A program made the translations under genes and the position numbers. The notes below the pieces were generated by a model, which was given only the letters and a program-made list of their open reading frames with translations, made no database searches and was not told the origin of the DNA. From Arthrobacter humicola (GTDB lineage: Bacteria > Actinomycetota > Actinomycetes > Actinomycetales > Micrococcaceae), in assembly GCF_022803015.1 (NCBI RefSeq), contig NZ_JAFKON010000006.1:1-64000 (forward strand): a stretch of DNA of 64,000 bases, written 5' to 3'. The number at the start of each line of letters is the position of its first letter. Positions within the stretch are counted from its first letter, which is position 1. Below are positions 55,429 to 64,000 of this stretch, piece by piece.

Positions 55429-55472
55429 CACGGCCACCCGTCAGCGCCAACACGGCCACCCGTCAGCGCCCC
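55429..55472. repeat. two 22-bp tandem repeats between xseA and xseB
   Basis: CACGGCCACCCGTCAGCGCC followed by AA in the first copy and CC in the second. Confidence 0.8.
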
Positions 55473-55544
55473 AAACAGGCACCACGGTCAGCACCACAGA
55501 CAGCATCACCGCGGCACAAACCGCGACAACCAAGGAGCACCCAC

Positions 55545-55775
55545 ATGGCAGTAGAATCCAGCCCGAACGCCGACGTCGAGGCCCTCAGCTACGAGGACGC
55601 CCGCGAGCAGCTGGTCGCAGTGGTGGGCAAGCTGGAGGCCGGCGGCGCCAGCCTGGAGGAATCGCTCGCGCTGTGGGAGCGCGGCGAGGCACTGGCCAAG
55701 CGCTGCGAACAGTGGCTGGAAGGCGCCCGCAAGCGTCTCGCCGCCGCCCGGGACCAGGCCGCGGACAAGAACTAG
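55545..55775 (+). CDS. xseB: exodeoxyribonuclease VII small subunit
   Basis: A 76-residue helical partner of XseA. It has the family pattern [41 protein letters not shown], split over two helices. AAGGAG precedes ATG 55545; the frame is open for another 41 codons upstream, which lie in the repeat region and are not part of the gene. Confidence 0.94.
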   Translation: MAVESSPNADVEALSYEDAREQLVAVVGKLEAGGASLEESLALWERGEALAKRCEQWLEGARKRLAAARDQAADKN

Positions 55776-55804
55776 GAACCGGCACGCCGCGGCGCGCCGG
55801 TTCC
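55775..55804. terminator. bidirectional terminator hairpin
   Basis: 9-bp stem GGAACCGGC/GCCGGTTCC, between the convergent xseB and PPK2 genes. Confidence 0.7.
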
Positions 55805-55811
55805 CTCCGTA

Positions 55812-56666
55812 CTAGGAGCGCTCGACCAGATCCCGTTCCATATCGACGTCGAACTCCGGATCCGGCCACTGCAGCTTCAGCCCTTCCAGGGCGTCCAGCA
55901 TCAGCTGCTGGACAGCGATGCGGGCGTACCACTTCTTGTTGGCCGGCACGACGTACCAGGGCGCGATGTCAGTGGCCGTCTTCTCGAACGCCTCCTGGTA
56001 CGCATCCATGTAGTCGCTCCAGAAGGCGCGCTCCTTGAGGTCGGTGCTGCTGTACTTCCACACCTTGGACTCGTCATCCAGCCTGGCGAGCAGCCGGTCC
56101 TTCTGCTCGTCCCGGCTGATGTTGAGCATGACCTTGACCACCGTGGTCCCGGCTGCCGCCTGCCTTGCCTCGAATTCGTTAATGGCCTTGTAGCGCCGCT
56201 CCAGTTCCTCGGGACTTGCCCAGCGGTGGACCCGGTGAATCAGGACGTCCTCGTAATGCGAGCGGTCAAAAACGCCCACCATCCCGGCCGCCGGCACTGC
56301 CTTCTCGATCCGCCAGAGGAAATCGTAGGATTTCTCCTCCGGGGTCGGCGCCTTGAAGGACTTGAGCTGGACACCCTGCGGGTCCATCTGGCCCATGACG
56401 TGGTTGACGATCCCGCCCTTGCCTGCGGTATCCATCGCCTGCAGGACCAGCAGGACGCGCTTGGTGCCGCCGAACCGGGATTCGGCGAAAAGCTGCTCCT
56501 GCAGGGTGGTCAGCTTGCCATCGAGCTCTGCCAGGAGCGCCTCGCCGTCGGATTTCCCGCCCGGGTAGCCCGGGGTGGAGTCCGGGTCGCAGTCCTTCAG
56601 CTTGAATTTTTTTCCGACCAGCAGCGTCTCGGCGGGGTGCCGCTCGAACATCACAGCATCTGTCAT
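55812..56666 (-). CDS. PPK2-family polyphosphate kinase/phosphotransferase
   Basis: Transfers phosphate from inorganic polyphosphate to nucleotides, 284 residues. Walker A QAMDTAGKGG is at 76-85, Walker B/lid FDRSHYED at 133-140, and an Arg-rich lid follows (RDEQKDRLLARLDD). Length and motifs match one-domain PPK2; whether AMP or ADP is preferred cannot be told from sequence here. Confidence 0.9.
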   Translation of the reverse strand: MTDAVMFERHPAETLLVGKKFKLKDCDPDSTPGYPGGKSDGEALLAELDGKLTTLQEQLFAESRFGGTKRVLLVLQAMDTAGKGGIVNHVMGQMDPQGVQLKSFKAPTPEEKSYDFLWRIEKAVPAAGMVGVFDRSHYEDVLIHRVHRWASPEELERRYKAINEFEARQAAAGTTVVKVMLNISRDEQKDRLLARLDDESKVWKYSSTDLKERAFWSDYMDAYQEAFEKTATDIAPWYVVPANKKWYARIAVQQLMLDALEGLKLQWPDPEFDVDMERDLVERS

Positions 56667-56736
56667 GGAAAGCCTCTTTCCAGTTTCGTGCAGCCGCTGC
56701 GCGGGCGAGTCCCCGAACTCCGCTGCTGACCGAAGC

Positions 56737-57957
56737 CTAGTTCCCCTTGTACCGGCTCAGGAAGTCCGCCATGCGGTTGATTGCTTCTTCGAGGTCCTTG
56801 ACGTTAGGCAGCGTCACCATCCGGAAGTGGTCCGGACGGACCCAGTTGAACGCCCTGCCGTGGGACAGAAGAATTTTCTGCTCGCGGAGCAGGTCCAGGA
56901 CAAATTTCTCGTCGTCGCGGATGTGGTAGACCTCGGGGTCCAGCTTCGGGAACAGATACATGGCCCCGCGGGCCTGCTGGGTGCTGACGCCCGGGATGGC
57001 GTTGAGCATGTCATAGGCCTTGTTCCGCTGTTCCAGGAGGCGCCCGCCGGGCAGGATCAGGTCGTTGATGCTCTGGTAACCGCCGAGGGCGGTCTGGATG
57101 GCGTGCTGGGCCGGCACATTGGCGCACAGGCGCATGTTGGCCAGCAGGTTGATGCCCTCGAGGTAGTCCGCGGCGGCCTTTTTCGGCCCGGAGATGGCCA
57201 TCCAGCCGGCCCGGAAGCCGCAGACCCGGTAGGCCTTGGAGAGCCCGCTGAAGGTCAGGCACAGGACATCGTCGCCGGTGAGCGAGGCGAGGTTTACGTG
57301 TACCGCGTCTTCGTAGAGGATTTTCTCGTAGATTTCGTCGGCGAAGAGCACCAGGCCGTGTTTTTCCGCGAGGCCGACGATCTTCTTCAGCGTCGCCTTC
57401 GGGTACACCGCACCTGTCGGGTTGTTCGGGTTGATGACCACGATGCCCTTGGTGCGCGGGGTGATCTTCGCTTCCATGTCCTCGAGGTCGGGCTGCCAGC
57501 CGGATTCCTCGTCGCAGAGGTAGTGCACGGGCTTCCCGCCGGCCAGGGCAACCGAGGCCGTCCACAGCGGGTAGTCCGGGGTGGGGATGAGGACCTCGTC
57601 GCCGTCGTCGAGCAGGGCCATGAGCGACATTGTGATCAGTTCGCTGACGCCGTTGCCGAGGTAGATGTCATCCACGTGGATGTTCTGGATCCCGCGGGTC
57701 TGGTAGTACTGCGAGACGGCGGTGCGGGCCGAAAAAATGCCGCGCGAGTCGCTGTAGCCCTGGGCATGCGGCAGGTGGCGGATCATGTCCACCAGGATCG
57801 CGTCCGGCGCTTCAAACCCGAAGGGGGCCGGGTTTCCGATGTTCAGTTTGAGGATGCGATGACCCTCCGCCTCCATCTGCTGGGCGGCCTGAAGAATCGG
57901 TCCACGGATGTCGTAAAGGACATTATGAAGCTTGGTGGACTGCTTGAATTCTGCCAT
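56737..57957 (-). CDS. alanine-type aminotransferase (AlaA-like)
   Basis: PLP-dependent class I aminotransferase, 406 residues, closest in motif spacing to E. coli AlaA. Key elements: LNIGNPAPFGF near the N-terminus, PDYPLWTASV, NPNNPTGAVY, DEIYEKILYED, and the Schiff-base lysine in FSGLSKAYRVCGFRAGW. It probably interconverts alanine/pyruvate with glutamate/2-oxoglutarate. Confidence 0.9.
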   Translation of the reverse strand: MAEFKQSTKLHNVLYDIRGPILQAAQQMEAEGHRILKLNIGNPAPFGFEAPDAILVDMIRHLPHAQGYSDSRGIFSARTAVSQYYQTRGIQNIHVDDIYLGNGVSELITMSLMALLDDGDEVLIPTPDYPLWTASVALAGGKPVHYLCDEESGWQPDLEDMEAKITPRTKGIVVINPNNPTGAVYPKATLKKIVGLAEKHGLVLFADEIYEKILYEDAVHVNLASLTGDDVLCLTFSGLSKAYRVCGFRAGWMAISGPKKAAADYLEGINLLANMRLCANVPAQHAIQTALGGYQSINDLILPGGRLLEQRNKAYDMLNAIPGVSTQQARGAMYLFPKLDPEVYHIRDDEKFVLDLLREQKILLSHGRAFNWVRPDHFRMVTLPNVKDLEEAINRMADFLSRYKGN

Positions 57958-58031
57958 TCATCAAATATGCCATATGGAGGATGTTCTTCCGCTGAGACAT
58001 GACTCACACGCGGGCGCCGCAGTAACAACAA

Positions 58032-58072
58032 CGACGCCGGTGCCCGGGCTGTAAGCCCGGAGACCGGCGTCG
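58032..58072 (-). terminator. terminator of the osmolyte ABC operon
   Basis: Outer stem CGACGCCGGT/ACCGGCGTCG with a second inner stem GCCCGGGCT/AGCCCGG, 17 bases after the last stop. Confidence 0.8.
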
Positions 58073-58088
58073 CAGGGTCGCCAGTGGT

Positions 58089-59054
58089 CTACTGCTGGGC
58101 GAGGCCCTTTTCCTTCAGCCACGCGTCGGCGGCATCTTTCGGGTTCTGTTTCTGGCTGCCGCTGACGGCACGGTTGAGGTTGATGAGGTCTTCCGTGGTG
58201 AGGACCTTGGACACGTTGTTGAGGGCTTCCTTCGCCTTGTCCGTCATCTTGGCCGTGTTGTAGAGCGGCAGAACCTGCTGGGCGATGAAGTTGTTCTTCG
58301 GATCCTCCAGCACCACGAGGTCGTTGTCAGGGATGGACGGGGTGGTGGTGTAAATGTCCGCGACCTGGACCTGGTCCGAGAGCAGGGCCTTGAGCGTGAC
58401 GGCGCCGCCGCCGTCGCTGAACGGCTCGAGTTTCTTGGGCACGCAGTTGTAGTTCTTCGCCAGGCCCGGCAGGCCGTAGGCGCGCTCGGCGAAGGTCGCC
58501 GGGGCGCCGATGACCAGATCGCCGCAGACCTTCGCCATGTCTTCGATGGACTTCAGCTGGTGCTTCTCGGCCGTGGCCTTGGTGACCACCATGGCGTCCT
58601 TGTCCTCGGCCTTGGAAGCATCCAGCACGGCCAGGCCCTGCGGGAGCTTGGTCGGGAGCGCCTTCGCGATGTCCTCGGCGGAAACCTCGGTGGCGTCCTT
58701 GTTTACGTACAGCAGCAGGTTGCCGCTGTAGTCGGGAACGGCGTCCACCGAGCCGTCCTGGACTGCTTTGATGTAGACCTCGCGCGAGCCGATGTTCGGC
58801 TTGGTGCTGGCGGTGACGCCCGCGGCGTTCAGGGCGCCGGCGTAGACCTCGGCGAGGATCTGGCTCTCGGGGAAATCAGCCGACCCGATCACCAGGGCAC
58901 CGCCGGAACCGGAGGCGGCACCGCTGCTGGCCGGGGCCGAGCTCAGCGGGTTTGATGAGCCTCCGCAGGCGGACAGGGCCATGGCCAGGCCGACGCCGAC
59001 GGCCAGGCCGCCGAATGCGCGCCGGCCAAGGCCTCGTTGGCGGGATTCCTTCAT
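58089..59054 (-). CDS. glycine betaine/choline-type ABC substrate-binding lipoprotein
   Basis: OpuCC/ProX-type binding protein of 321 residues. The signal peptide ends in ALSAC (lipobox). The mature part begins ALVIGSADFPESQILAEVYAGAL, typical of the quaternary-amine-binding OpuAC family, with the VPDYSGNLLLYVNKDA block. The start overlaps the end of the upstream permease gene by 4 bases. It is the last gene of a four-gene operon. Confidence 0.9.
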   Translation of the reverse strand: MKESRQRGLGRRAFGGLAVGVGLAMALSACGGSSNPLSSAPASSGAASGSGGALVIGSADFPESQILAEVYAGALNAAGVTASTKPNIGSREVYIKAVQDGSVDAVPDYSGNLLLYVNKDATEVSAEDIAKALPTKLPQGLAVLDASKAEDKDAMVVTKATAEKHQLKSIEDMAKVCGDLVIGAPATFAERAYGLPGLAKNYNCVPKKLEPFSDGGGAVTLKALLSDQVQVADIYTTTPSIPDNDLVVLEDPKNNFIAQQVLPLYNTAKMTDKAKEALNNVSKVLTTEDLINLNRAVSGSQKQNPKDAADAWLKEKGLAQQ

Positions 59055-59797
59055 GACGTACCTCCTTGAACAACAGTCTCCGCGATCACGGGGTCTGTGA
59101 GATCAACCGCAGCCTGCTGGCTGCGGTTCGGCTTGGATGAGGCGCCCCGTGACAGGAACAGCCTCTGAATAAGGGCAAGGATCAGGTCGACGCTGATGGC
59201 AAGGGCGGCGATCAGCAGCGAGCCTCCCAGCATTTGCGGGAAGTCGGAGAGCACGAGCCCGTCGAACAGGTAACGGCCCAGGCCGCCCAGGTTGATGTAG
59301 GCGACCACGGAAACGGTGGCGATCACCTGGAGCACCCCGGTCCGGAACCCGCCGTACATCACCGGCAGCGCGTTCGGGAATTCCGCCCGGAACAGGACCT
59401 GCCACTCGGTCATGCCCATGGCGCGGGCGGCATCCACCACGTTGCGGTCGACGCTGGAGATTCCGGCATAGGTGCCGGCGAGCAGCGGCGGCACGGTCAG
59501 GATCACGAGCGCCCAGATCGGCGGCATCAGCCCGATACCGGCGAGCAGGACGAACAGGGTGAGCAAGCCGAGGGTGGGCAGGGCGCGCAGCGCGCCCGCG
59601 ACTGACACGATCGCAACCCGCCCGCGGCCGGTATGCCCGACGAACAGGCCGATCGGGACGGCGATGGCGATGGCGATCACCATCACCAGGCCCGTGTAGA
59701 ACAGGTGTTCGGCCAGGCGCACCGGGATTCCGGCGCTGCCGGACCAGTTCTCCGGATCGCTGAGCCAGGCAAAGGTGTCCGTGACGACGTTATTCAC
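59051..59797 (-). CDS. osmolyte ABC transporter permease (OpuC/ProW type)
   Basis: A 248-residue permease with about five helices and the EAA loop (RNVVDAARAMGMTEWQVLFRAEFPNALPV). Overlaps both neighbours by 4 bases, showing strict co-translation with its partner permease and binding protein. Confidence 0.88.
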   Translation of the reverse strand: MNNVVTDTFAWLSDPENWSGSAGIPVRLAEHLFYTGLVMVIAIAIAVPIGLFVGHTGRGRVAIVSVAGALRALPTLGLLTLFVLLAGIGLMPPIWALVILTVPPLLAGTYAGISSVDRNVVDAARAMGMTEWQVLFRAEFPNALPVMYGGFRTGVLQVIATVSVVAYINLGGLGRYLFDGLVLSDFPQMLGGSLLIAALAISVDLILALIQRLFLSRGASSKPNRSQQAAVDLTDPVIAETVVQGGTS

Positions 59798-60534
59798 GCG
59801 TTTCCCCCTCCGGTCTTGGGACGCGAAAACCGCATCGCCGCCGCGGCGGGGCCAGTCTTGTCCGGGCCTGCGCCCGAACCGGTGCCGCCACCCGTGGCCG
59901 CCGCGGCCCGGGTCCAGGGCGTCAGCAGCCGTTCAAGCAGCACGAGGACGGCGTCCATCAGCAGCGCCAGGAGAAGGATGGCGATGATGCCCACCACCAC
60001 TTCGGTGACGAAGTCACGCTGGAGGCCGGAGGTGAAGAGCATTCCGAGGTTGCCGATGCCGAGCAGTGCCGCGACGCTGACCAGCGAGATATTGCTGACC
60101 GAGACCACGCGCAGCCCGGCGAACAGCACCGGCAAGGACAGCGGCAGGTCGATCTGCATGAAGCGGGCGAAGGGTTTGAACCCCATGGCGACGGCGGCCT
60201 GCCGTAGGTCCTCGTCCACCGAGTCGAAGGCATCCAGCGTGGCGCGCACCAGCAGGGCGATGGCGTAGATGGTCAGGGCCACCACCACGTTGACCGGATC
60301 CAGGATCCGGGTCCCGAGGATGGTCGGCAGGATGATGAAAAGCGCCAGCGAGGGGATCGTGTACAGCAGCGAGGACCCGGTGAGCACCACGGATCGGAGC
60401 CCGCGGCTCTGCCGGGCGAGCTGGGCCAGCGGAACGGCTATGAGGACCCCGAACACCATCGGCAGGATGGCCAGGATGAGGTGCTGGCCGGCGAGGCTGA
60501 AGACTTCCGCTCTGTTGGCCAGGAACCACTCCAT
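59794..60534 (-). CDS. osmolyte ABC transporter permease (OpuC/ProW type)
   Basis: Second 246-residue permease. It starts MEWFLANRAEVFSLAGQHL and has an EAA loop (EDLRQAAVAMGFKPFARFMQIDLPLSLPV). Its start shares one base with the stop of the ATPase gene. The C-terminal tail is Gly/Ala-rich. Confidence 0.88.
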   Translation of the reverse strand: MEWFLANRAEVFSLAGQHLILAILPMVFGVLIAVPLAQLARQSRGLRSVVLTGSSLLYTIPSLALFIILPTILGTRILDPVNVVVALTIYAIALLVRATLDAFDSVDEDLRQAAVAMGFKPFARFMQIDLPLSLPVLFAGLRVVSVSNISLVSVAALLGIGNLGMLFTSGLQRDFVTEVVVGIIAILLLALLMDAVLVLLERLLTPWTRAAAATGGGTGSGAGPDKTGPAAAAMRFSRPKTGGGNA

Positions 60535-61637
60535 CAGAGCCCTCCGTGCCGGACGTTGCGGTCTGACTCGATGACGGCGAGGACTTCGGCGGCTCCGATG
60601 ACTCCGGCCACCCGGCCGTCGTCGTCCACGGCGACGCCAAGGCCCGAGGGTGAGGACAGGGCCGCGTCCAGTGCCCGGCGGAGCGTGTCCCCCTTCCGGA
60701 ACAGGGAGCCGCCGGGAACCATCGCCGGGGCGGTTCCGGTGGCGCTGCGGGGCCCGGCCCAGCCCAGGGGCCGGAGAGCTTCATCGACCACCAGCTGCCA
60801 TTCATCGGAGCTGCCCTCAGCCCTGAGCTGATCGGGCGTGAGAGTGGGGACGGGGTGGATGGTGACACCGTCGGAGGGGCTGAACGCAAGGTGCCGGAAG
60901 CCGCGGTCACGGCCCACGAAGGAGGCCACGAACTCGTTCGCCGGGGCCCGCAGGATCTCCGCCGGGGCCGCGTACTGCGCCAGCTTGCCGCCGACGGCGA
61001 ACACGGCCACTTTGTCGCCCAGGACGGTGGCCTCGTCGATGTCGTGGGTGACGAATACGATCGTCTTGGCCAGGTCATGCTGGAGCCGGAGGAGCTCCTT
61101 CTGGAGTTCATCGCGGACCACCGGGTCCACGGCGCTGAAGGGCTCGTCCATGAGCAGCACCGGAGGATCGGCCGCGAGTGCCCGGGCCACGCCTACGCGC
61201 TGCTGCTGTCCGCCCGAGAGCTGGGACGGGTACCGCTTGCCGAGCGAAGAGGCCAGCCCGACGACGTCGAGCAGTTCCTGGGCGCGCTTGCGGGCGTCGG
61301 CTTTGGACACGCCGTTGAGCCGGGGAACGGTGGCGATGTTGTCCAGCACGGAGCGGTGCGGCATCAACCCGGAGGACTGCATGACGTACCCCATGGACCG
61401 CCGCAGCTGCGCGGCAGGGATTGAAGTGACATCGGCCCCGTCCACGGTGATGACGCCGGACGTGGGCTCCACCATGCGGTTGATCATCCGGAGGGACGTG
61501 GTCTTACCGCAGCCGGAGGGTCCGACGAAGACAGTGATGGCGCCCTTATCGATGGACATGGTCAGCCCGTCAACGGCGGCCTGACCGCCCTGGTACTGCT
61601 TGGTGACGTTCTGGAACTCGATCATGGCTTCGGCCAT
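60534..61637 (-). CDS. osmolyte ABC transporter ATPase (OpuCA/ProV type)
   Basis: A 367-residue ATPase. Walker A GPSGCGKTT, signature [15 protein letters not shown], Walker B VLLMDEPFSAVD. The C-terminal extension (about 240-367) resembles tandem CBS-like elements (VAVDDDGRVAGVIGAAEVLAVIE), which sense ionic strength in OpuA. First gene of the operon. A 13-bp inverted repeat lies in its leader (61676-61706). Confidence 0.9.
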   Translation of the reverse strand: MAEAMIEFQNVTKQYQGGQAAVDGLTMSIDKGAITVFVGPSGCGKTTSLRMINRMVEPTSGVITVDGADVTSIPAAQLRRSMGYVMQSSGLMPHRSVLDNIATVPRLNGVSKADARKRAQELLDVVGLASSLGKRYPSQLSGGQQQRVGVARALAADPPVLLMDEPFSAVDPVVRDELQKELLRLQHDLAKTIVFVTHDIDEATVLGDKVAVFAVGGKLAQYAAPAEILRAPANEFVASFVGRDRGFRHLAFSPSDGVTIHPVPTLTPDQLRAEGSSDEWQLVVDEALRPLGWAGPRSATGTAPAMVPGGSLFRKGDTLRRALDAALSSPSGLGVAVDDDGRVAGVIGAAEVLAVIESDRNVRHGGL

Positions 61638-61675
61638 TTCCGGGCTTACCTAACTGTTGGCGGCAACATTGGTCG

Positions 61676-61706
61676 GGCCAGCGCACTGTTCGTCAGTGTG
61701 CTGGCC
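61676..61706. promoter_or_regulatory. inverted repeat in the osmolyte operon leader
   Basis: GGCCAGCGCACTG and CAGTGTGCTGGCC pair over 13 bp with one mismatch, loop TTCGT, 39-69 bases upstream of the ATPase start. It could be an operator or an mRNA hairpin. Confidence 0.5.
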
Positions 61707-61800
61707 ATAAAGCAGTTAGCTCATAGACTAACCAGCACCCCGGACTATGTCAGCGGCGCGGGGCTCCCATAAGGCTTCGGAAGCACAACGATTTTGGATG

Positions 61801-61834
61801 GGTGGCGCGCCGGAAATCCTTCCGGCGCACCACC
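61801..61834 (-). terminator. terminator hairpin of rsgA
   Basis: GGTGGCGCGCCGGA and TCCGGCGCACCACC form a 14-bp stem with one mismatch, 30 bases past the rsgA stop. Confidence 0.7.
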
Positions 61835-61863
61835 GCCGCCCTTGGCCCACCCGGCGGTGTGCT

Positions 61864-63114
61864 TCAGCGGGGCCGCCGCGCACCCTTCGCGCCGCTGTTT
61901 TTTCTGCCGTGACCGCCCTTTCCGCCGCCGCCGCCGTGCGCGTTCTCGTGGTTGTCCCGTTCGGCCGACCGCTGGCTCTTGCCCGCTACGGCGATCTTCT
62001 GGTGCCATTCGCGCTGGTAGGCGCGCCGCGCGGCCGCGTCGTGGCGGCGCGCCAGGGCGGCGAGTTCGCGTTGCAGCTTCAGGTAGCTGGCCCACCGGCG
62101 GTCCTCCAGGACGCCGTCGGCGAGCGCCGCCTGCACGGCACAGCCGGGCTCCCGGCCGTGCGCGCAGTCCGAGAAGCGGCAGTGCTCGAAGAGCTCTTCG
62201 AGGTCGCCGAACATCTCCTCCATTCCTCCCTCGGCGTCGAAGACCCCGAAGCCGCGCACCCCCGGCGTGTCCATCAGGACGGCGCCGCCGGGCAGGGGAA
62301 CGAGCGCGCGGGACGTGGTGGTGTGCCTGCCCTTGCCGTCGCCCGCCCGCACTGCCCCCGTCTCCTGGGCCGGGACGCCGGCGAGGGCATTGATGAGCGT
62401 GGATTTTCCGGCGCCAGAGGGCCCCAGCAGCACCAGCGTGCCGCCGGGCGGCAGATGGCCCAGCACTTCGTCGAGGCCATCGCCGTTCTCGGCAGAGGTG
62501 GTGACGACGTCGACGCCGGCTGCCTGGCGCACGACCGTCGCCACGACGTCGTCCGCGAGGTCCGCGATGTCCGCCTTCGTGATGATCACGAGCGGTGTGG
62601 CACCGGAGTCCCACGCCGCAACCAGGGTCCGTTCGAGCCGGTTGTGCGTGAGCGGACGATCCACCGGAACGACGATCCCGACGACGTCCATGTTGGCGCC
62701 AAGGACCTGCGCCTCGGACGAGGCCTCGAAGGCACGCTTGCGGCTCAGCTCCGAGTGGCGGGGCAGGATGCCCACAATGGCGGGCTCCCCCGCCGCGTTC
62801 GGACCCAGCCAAACCCAGTCCCCGGTGGCGGGAAGCTCCCCGCCGCGCGGGTAGGGCAGGTGGGCGGTTCCGCCGCCCTCAGCCACCAGGACGAGGTTGC
62901 GGTCCACCCGGATGACGCGGCCCGGGCGGTCGCCTCCCGGCACCGGCTGGGCCGCGAACCGCTCGGCGACGCCGGCCGTGTAGCCGTAAAGGACAGGACC
63001 TTCGGGGCCAGCCTCATCGGAGGGCCCGGACGTATGAGGCACAGATGAATGAGGTTCGGATGAATTAGTAATGATGGCGCTGCCGGCGCCCCGGGATGCA
63101 GGATAAATGGTCAA
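61864..63114 (-). CDS. rsgA: ribosome small-subunit-dependent GTPase A
   Basis: Circularly permuted GTPase that helps mature the 30S subunit, 416 residues. G4 TKAD comes first, then G1 GPSGAGKST, G2 region TTTSR and G3 DTPGVRGF. A C-terminal zinc motif (CRFSDCAHGREPGC) follows, then a lysine/glycine-rich tail. The start is probably TTG 63114 with AAAGGG upstream; the first 40 residues are low complexity and the true start could be further in. Confidence 0.9.
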   Translation of the reverse strand: MTIYPASRGAGSAIITNSSEPHSSVPHTSGPSDEAGPEGPVLYGYTAGVAERFAAQPVPGGDRPGRVIRVDRNLVLVAEGGGTAHLPYPRGGELPATGDWVWLGPNAAGEPAIVGILPRHSELSRKRAFEASSEAQVLGANMDVVGIVVPVDRPLTHNRLERTLVAAWDSGATPLVIITKADIADLADDVVATVVRQAAGVDVVTTSAENGDGLDEVLGHLPPGGTLVLLGPSGAGKSTLINALAGVPAQETGAVRAGDGKGRHTTTSRALVPLPGGAVLMDTPGVRGFGVFDAEGGMEEMFGDLEELFEHCRFSDCAHGREPGCAVQAALADGVLEDRRWASYLKLQRELAALARRHDAAARRAYQREWHQKIAVAGKSQRSAERDNHENAHGGGGGKGGHGRKNSGAKGARRPR

Positions 63115-63366
63115 CGAAAACCCTTTGGTGGGGCCCCGTGGTGCGGCGCATTGCAGCTGCGGCGGTTTGGATGCCGCGCGCGGAGACTAGCGCTCGATGG
63201 CTAGGCTGCGCCGTGGGACGGGGCAGGAATAATGACATGGCGTGTATCGGTGCGCTGCGCGCTCAGAAATATCGCATTCATTGCTTCCACCTCCCCGTCG
63301 ATTGCCGGCCTGCTGCGGCCGGCGGTTTCTACAGGATAGCCATGGTGCCCGTGCCTGGCCAGCGGT

Positions 63367-63816
63367 TTAGCCGGAAAGTTTTCCGTTCAGCGGCCGCTCA
63401 CGGTACAGACGCAGCCCGGCATCCACGAGCGAGACCCGGTTCAGCTGCGCCACCTCATCCAGCGGAATCCAGGCCGCGTGGGTGGTGCTGCCGTTCACTT
63501 CGTGACGCAGTTCCCCGCCCGTGATCGTCGCCTCGTAGACCAGCCGGAGCGACTGGAAGTCCCGCACGCCGCCGTCGAGCCGGACTTCGGACGGCCAGTG
63601 CCCGACGTCGATCCCCAGCATGGCGCCGACCTCGGCGTCGTAACCGGTTTCCTCGTGGATCTCGCGGCGGCACCCGTCCACCGGGTGTTCGGCCAGGTCC
63701 AGGCCGCCGCCGGGCAGCGTCCAGCCCTCGCGGCCGTCCTGCTTCCAGTACGCCAGGAGGATCCCGGCGTCACGGATGATGACGGCGTAGGCCGCGGGCC
63801 GGGTGTCGAATTGCAT
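63367..63816 (-). CDS. Nudix hydrolase
   Basis: A 149-residue Nudix protein. The Nudix box G-x5-E-x7-REIHEETGY is intact in the first half (GLDLAEHPVDGCRREIHEETG), preceded by GWTLPGG. Of two adjacent ATGs, 63816 has the GGGGGG Shine-Dalgarno at 6 bases; 63822 is also possible. It may hydrolyse a nucleoside diphosphate derivative; substrate unknown. Confidence 0.85.
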   Translation of the reverse strand: MQFDTRPAAYAVIIRDAGILLAYWKQDGREGWTLPGGGLDLAEHPVDGCRREIHEETGYDAEVGAMLGIDVGHWPSEVRLDGGVRDFQSLRLVYEATITGGELRHEVNGSTTHAAWIPLDEVAQLNRVSLVDAGLRLYRERPLNGKLSG

Positions 63817-63856
63817 GCTCATCCCCCCAGCGTAGTGGCCGGCGGATCGCCCCCGA

Positions 63857-64000
63857 CTACTCCTGTTCCGCCACCAGCTGCAGCACCCCGAAGACCGGCT
63901 CCTGCGCCAGGACCCGGACATCGGTGATCCCCGCGGCGGCCAGGGCCGTGCGGAACGACTCCTGCAGCCCCGGCACGTTCATGCCGAGTCCGCCGCCCAG
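63857..64000 (-). CDS. C-terminal end of a BadF/N-acetylglucosamine-kinase-like protein (5' cut)
   Basis: The last 47 codons of a gene that continues past the window. LGGGLGMNVPGLQESF and a terminal VRVLAQEPVFGVLQLV fit the end of the BadF/BadG/BcrA/BcrD ATPase or GlcNAc-kinase (ASKHA) family, which closes with a glycine-rich loop and a P-x-x-G-x motif. The call is tentative because only the tail is visible. Confidence 0.5.
   Translation of the reverse strand: MGGGLGMNVPGLQESFRTALAAAGITDVRVLAQEPVFGVLQLVAEQE

Overview
The window is a GC-rich actinobacterial chromosome segment, most like Arthrobacter or Pseudarthrobacter (Micrococcaceae). Pointers are the mycobacterial-style dapC-fdxA pair, a DUF3117 protein, a DivIVA-domain membrane protein, a SigE/anti-sigma pair, the gluABCD uptake operon and several apparently leaderless genes. 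The left edge is a true contig end: bases 7-40 are an Illumina Nextera adapter, so the first gene is cut off by an artefact. The right edge cuts a BadF/GlcNAc-kinase-like gene.

Layout. 0-5.3 kb: SigE with its zinc-binding anti-sigma factor, an O-methyltransferase, DUF3117, a membrane mannosyltransferase-like protein, a DivIVA-domain protein and a LOG-family protein. 5.5-8.8 kb: glutamate-type ABC importer gluABCD. 8.9-16.8 kb: lysine/diaminopimelate genes dapE, dapD (divergent) and dapC with ferredoxin fdxA; between them a lysozyme-like membrane protein, an unknown protein, a TetR regulator and citrate synthase. 16.9-19.2 kb: a stand-alone SH3-like protein, a 32-bp tandem repeat array and an AbiEi/DUF559-type protein. 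19.2-22.4 kb: typA and an SGNH-hydrolase lipoprotein. 22.5-35.6 kb: two complete paralogous oligopeptide ABC systems, each with a fused double ATPase, two permeases and a lipoprotein; the second is interrupted by an opposite-strand PH-domain gene. 36-37.5 kb: a methyltransferase and a decayed alpha/beta hydrolase.

The most interesting part is 37.6-49.3 kb. A selenium-dependent formate dehydrogenase operon (fdhA with an in-frame TGA for selenocysteine at 40031, fdhB, nrfD-like fdhC) sits beside every gene needed to decode that TGA: selD, tRNA-Sec, selA and selB. The block is bounded by two 49-bp direct repeats (42/49 identical, 20-bp perfect core) that overlap the 3' end of ychF. A third, partial copy lies just inside the left boundary. 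A strong terminator abuts the left repeat. I infer an accreted genomic island inserted at the 3' end of ychF that separated ychF from its original terminator. No integrase is present.

49-64 kb is housekeeping: ychF, rmuC, ispH, a membrane protein, xseA/xseB, a PPK2 kinase, an alanine-type aminotransferase, an osmolyte ABC importer (opuC/proVWX type), rsgA and a Nudix hydrolase. Two themes recur. Many starts have the form TANNNT, 6-8 bases, then ATG/GTG without a Shine-Dalgarno, as expected for leaderless mRNAs. Short tandem repeats (12-32 bp) occur at gene ends, in gaps and inside coding sequences.
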